Source: an uncultured Arenicella sp.
GTDB taxonomy: Bacteria; Pseudomonadota; Gammaproteobacteria; Arenicellales; Arenicellaceae
DNA: 48,711 bases
Assembly (NCBI GenBank): GCA_937974565.1
Contig: CALJWL010000049.1
Coordinates: 1-48,711, forward strand
Reading direction: 5' to 3'
Numbering within the stretch: the first letter of the stretch is position 1; each line of letters opens with the position of its first letter. The notes beneath the pieces are model-generated. The model did no database searches. It was given only the letters and a program-made list of their open reading frames with translations, and was not told the DNA's origin. Both the position numbers and the translations under genes were made by a program. This document shows positions 46,801 through 48,711 of the stretch, piece after piece.

Positions 46801-48711
46801 CGGTAAACGCCCTCCGGTGCTGAATCAAATCGCCGATATCGTGGCGCCATTGGGGCAGACCACAAAGCGAGTCATTCAAGCTAATGACCCAGAAGGCCAA
46901 CCCATTGTGTTTCGCGTGTCGCCGTTGCCCTTACCCAATGGCATGAGTTTTCATGAGAGAACAGGCGAGTTCGAATACCGCCCTATCGAGGCGGATGTCG
47001 GCTCTCGCACACTGACATTCTCAGCAACGGACGGTCGTTTTATCACCGAACAAACGGTGACGGTCACCGTGCCAGCACCAACCGGCAACACACGCCTAAA
47101 AGGGCGTACGTTATTGCCCGATGGCACCCCAATTCAGGGGGTGCGTTTTGAAATGGGGGGGCAAGAATCCGTTTCAGACGCCAATGGTGACTTTTTAATT
47201 GAAAACATCCCTGGCCCCAGTGGTCGCAAGCGTTTTATCGTTGATGGCAGTGGCGTAGACCCTACGCTGGGCACTTTTGCGACTATTCCTGAGCAATTTA
47301 ACATGGTGGCCGGTGTTGAGAATCACCTTTTTGCCCCTGTGTATTTGATGCCGTTGGACATCGCCAGTGCCGATAAAGTTGACCCGTTTCAAGCCACCAC
47401 CATTCGCAGCAGTGACGTTATTTTTGAGGGTGTTAATTACGGCCCAATAGAACTGCACATTGACCCCAGAACCGCGAATGTGGAAGCCGAAGACGGTCGA
47501 TTGTACGACGGCATTATTTCCATCAGCCGAATTCCCGATGTGGAATTCGGCCCAGCGCCCATGCCCGACGATCTGGATTTATCAGTTTACATCGCGGTTC
47601 AACCGTTTGGCATTAACTACACCACCCCAGCGCGCGCGTCTTTTCCAAACATCGAAGGCTTTCCCGTGGGAACCATCGTAGATGTGTTTGGTTTAAATCA
47701 CGACACCGGCGCCTTTGAAAAAACCGGCGAAGCTCAAGTATCCGCCGATGGTAAAACCGTGGATTCCATCGGCGGAGTGGTGTTTAATAACTCGTGGCAC
47801 GGATTTACGCCTCAACCCCCGAATGCCGAGCCAGCGGGGCCTGAACCCGATTGTAAATGCCCCAGTAAAAACCCCGCCGGCCCTGTGGCTTCATCCGGCG
47901 GGCTGAATCAAGGTGAGTATCGAGATTATCACAGCATTGCACCTTATTACTCAGTGGGGCAAGCTCGGTCATTACAATTCGTGTATAACTCCGATCATGC
48001 AAACCCAAGCCCAGTGTTGACCTTTGAGACCAGCATGAGCCTGCCGCCCCCCAGAGCCATGTCTCAGCGCCTGAGTATTGGCGGCATTGATGGGCCCGAA
48101 GTGTTTTCTGACACCAGTGAATTAGTATTCGGAAATGGGGTATTTACATCGCCGCCATCACTGCAAGCGCAGCAGTTTGATGCATCTAATCTGCCAACCG
48201 GCTTATACCCATATCAATACACCGTTAACTGTTTATTTAACGTGTCAAGGCGTGCCACCACCACCGGCGGTGAAGCAACGATTATCAATCACAGCCAAAG
48301 CCCTTATGGCGCCGGTTGGACGATCAAGGGCGTTGCCAGATTGCACCCCAATTTTGATGATTCGGTCGTGCTGGTGGATGAAGGCGGTGGTAATCATTTT
48401 GTCTATCGCCGCAACGCGGACCTCAGTTATCGCTCGCCGGCCAGTAATTATTCGACGTTTGAGAAAACCCCCACCGGTTATAGGCTCACCACCAAAGACG
48501 GCCGGGTTAAAACGTTTTCGGCTGACGGTCTGTTGGAAAGCCACGCGGATCGAAACTTCAATACAACGCGCTATGAGTATGATGGCGTTGAGCGCTTGGT
48601 GCGCGTGATTGACCCGGTGGGCAGAGTCACTCAATTGAACTATTTTGGTGAACGCATCAAAGAAATCGTTGACCCAGCGGGCCGCAAAACGTTGTTTAAA
48701 CACGACGCGCA
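43838..48711 (+). CDS. giant exported RHS/YD-repeat protein, partial (runs off the window)
   Basis: The ATG at 43838 follows AGGGAA by about 7 nt; the frame stays open for 1624 codons to the window end. N-terminus: basic residues then one hydrophobic stretch (about 19-33), a signal peptide or anchor. Residues about 35-320 are an unrecognised beta domain with a Trp-rich YQYFWGWWSYPSETVF. About 325-617 contains repeated WV(L/A) blades, a probable NHL/SMP-type beta-propeller. Then come Ig-like (about 727-810) and three cadherin/He_PIG-like domains (about 812-1080; YSLNAAPSGMVIDPDSGEI), and a carboxypeptidase-regulatory-like domain (about 1085-1170). RHS core repeats begin near residue 1555 (RYEYDGVERLVRVIDPVGR). 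The C-terminal part, which usually carries the variable toxin or effector domain, lies outside the window. No PAAR or VgrG-binding region is seen, so it is not a typical type VI Rhs protein. Confidence 0.88.
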   Translation, partial: MRWLQNRFNQQGVSTFRAVSIMALMVVLIGLSSFDAPNRSLIGLTHASTSECVPSRHRLSREDQQIATANSLQQEFTDSTPVSGQVSTARLDQVVVQEGFASIPLPQHLAQGNRRTQLRGVGSVYQYFWGWWSYPSETVFRIRNRSDVDKTLTVRAQERYFDWRRFRWETRFTSFNKRVKVPAYSDGFVLSSQTSGYFSQISHILFEQGRVVSSAKASRRPYRDSRLIQIGASQPLFEALKEQGIVSIALPSNSRQAITLEGVGVFGQEPQRSIWKIVNPFDQDDVLTLSAFDSSFSLNVTVPANSATYVVSDDDGCSISVGSDAEALWVAESQGLLKIVTQDGQIAFELALNEPVQAVDVSPIDRTVWVLTQSGTLSGYNSAGENLSSVVFEDAIGITYLEVGRTSVWFSKGNELFIAPRDGSATPNLVTDVSGASLNTQGLTYDSLRDRVWAIGNTQISTVNAQGVAMEAGINVDVGSILSAAYDKRLDSIWLIVEQFGTDRILRYTSSGLQTLNYDTTTQNAWSNVTPDAQGGLWVASATQLSHIAESGRVDFTLPAFSDVADAQIVDISAGAPDQSVWVANQTLLKQFSVNGAELKTILPDLGDGIIRALNRLELDTELPATIPTLTIITPKEGASVSKLNQLELHLNPQSSDLGSISATLNDADLTLNCQTSPLLNGQTAEANVSCTFNDVADGPATLTLMAAADDGATSEAVSVSVLVDSVVPSITVTQPANELEVSTQQIVVAGQVSEPAQLFVNGNAVPIDAQNNFTTTVSLTLGRNTLTLNAVDAAGNEGEDTVVVVYNPNQPPSITSSAVTTAKAGNNYFYDVNAVDTDNDTLQYSLNAAPSGMVIDPDSGEINWVPASAGTVNVIVNVSDGRGGLAEQSFSIDVTPANLPPSISSTPVTLTAVDSNYIYNVIASDPDGDTLRFRLLEAPTGLQINPESGQITWQPYFSGTSTVAFEVTDPAGLTATQQYRLTVEFTDGKRPPVLNQIADIVAPLGQTTKRVIQANDPEGQPIVFRVSPLPLPNGMSFHERTGEFEYRPIEADVGSRTLTFSATDGRFITEQTVTVTVPAPTGNTRLKGRTLLPDGTPIQGVRFEMGGQESVSDANGDFLIENIPGPSGRKRFIVDGSGVDPTLGTFATIPEQFNMVAGVENHLFAPVYLMPLDIASADKVDPFQATTIRSSDVIFEGVNYGPIELHIDPRTANVEAEDGRLYDGIISISRIPDVEFGPAPMPDDLDLSVYIAVQPFGINYTTPARASFPNIEGFPVGTIVDVFGLNHDTGAFEKTGEAQVSADGKTVDSIGGVVFNNSWHGFTPQPPNAEPAGPEPDCKCPSKNPAGPVASSGGLNQGEYRDYHSIAPYYSVGQARSLQFVYNSDHANPSPVLTFETSMSLPPPRAMSQRLSIGGIDGPEVFSDTSELVFGNGVFTSPPSLQAQQFDASNLPTGLYPYQYTVNCLFNVSRRATTTGGEATIINHSQSPYGAGWTIKGVARLHPNFDDSVVLVDEGGGNHFVYRRNADLSYRSPASNYSTFEKTPTGYRLTTKDGRVKTFSADGLLESHADRNFNTTRYEYDGVERLVRVIDPVGRVTQLNYFGERIKEIVDPAGRKTLFKHDA

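Overview
The window looks like a chromosomal segment of a moderately AT-rich, probably marine or aquatic, Gammaproteobacterium. The evidence is the gene order pepA-holC-valS, the neighbouring lptFG pair, the rpsP-rimM-trmD-rplS block, guaB-guaA, an Fe-type superoxide dismutase and a BCCT transporter. The genus cannot be fixed from the sequence alone. No tRNA, rRNA, insertion sequence or CRISPR array was recognised.

Layout. 1-1100: an AT-rich stretch with an unrecognised, probably frameshifted gene (two overlapping ORFs). 1470-10460: a drug/metabolite exporter, the leftward pepA-holC-valS operon ending in a good terminator, the divergent lptF-lptG pair (LPS export) and an RDD membrane protein. 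10570-10960: a non-coding stretch with an AT-rich core and a cluster of DnaA boxes. 10962-15709: four tightly spaced rightward genes that I cannot assign to a described pathway: an all-helical protein, a one-pass membrane DUF6384-like protein, a coiled-coil protein with a basic Gly-rich tail, and an exported M61-like metallopeptidase. 15977-21809: sodB, pyk, guaB and guaA; the guaB promoter lies so close to its ATG that the mRNA is predicted to be leaderless. 21903-24640: an ECF sigma factor translationally coupled to a membrane-anchored VWA (YfbK-like) protein. 25149-33080: an ABC exporter, an SMR exporter coupled to a GhrA-like reductase, an orphan secreted protein, S-formylglutathione hydrolase and a SulP transporter. 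33559-35984: rpsP (with a long Ala/Glu tail), rimM, trmD and rplS behind a multi-hairpin leader. 36317-38943: a BCCT transporter beside what looks like the remnant of a TauD/gamma-butyrobetaine-hydroxylase-type gene, and a TIGR02647 small protein.

39328-48711 (right edge): three rightward genes for exported proteins. These are a 980-residue IPT/TIG-repeat protein that carries a single RHS-like YD repeat just after its signal peptide, a 482-residue Gly-rich beta-helix-like protein, and a giant RHS/YD protein (at least 1624 residues) that runs off the window. This trio and the four-gene 10962-15709 cluster are the best candidates for undescribed systems. Functions proposed for either are inference only.
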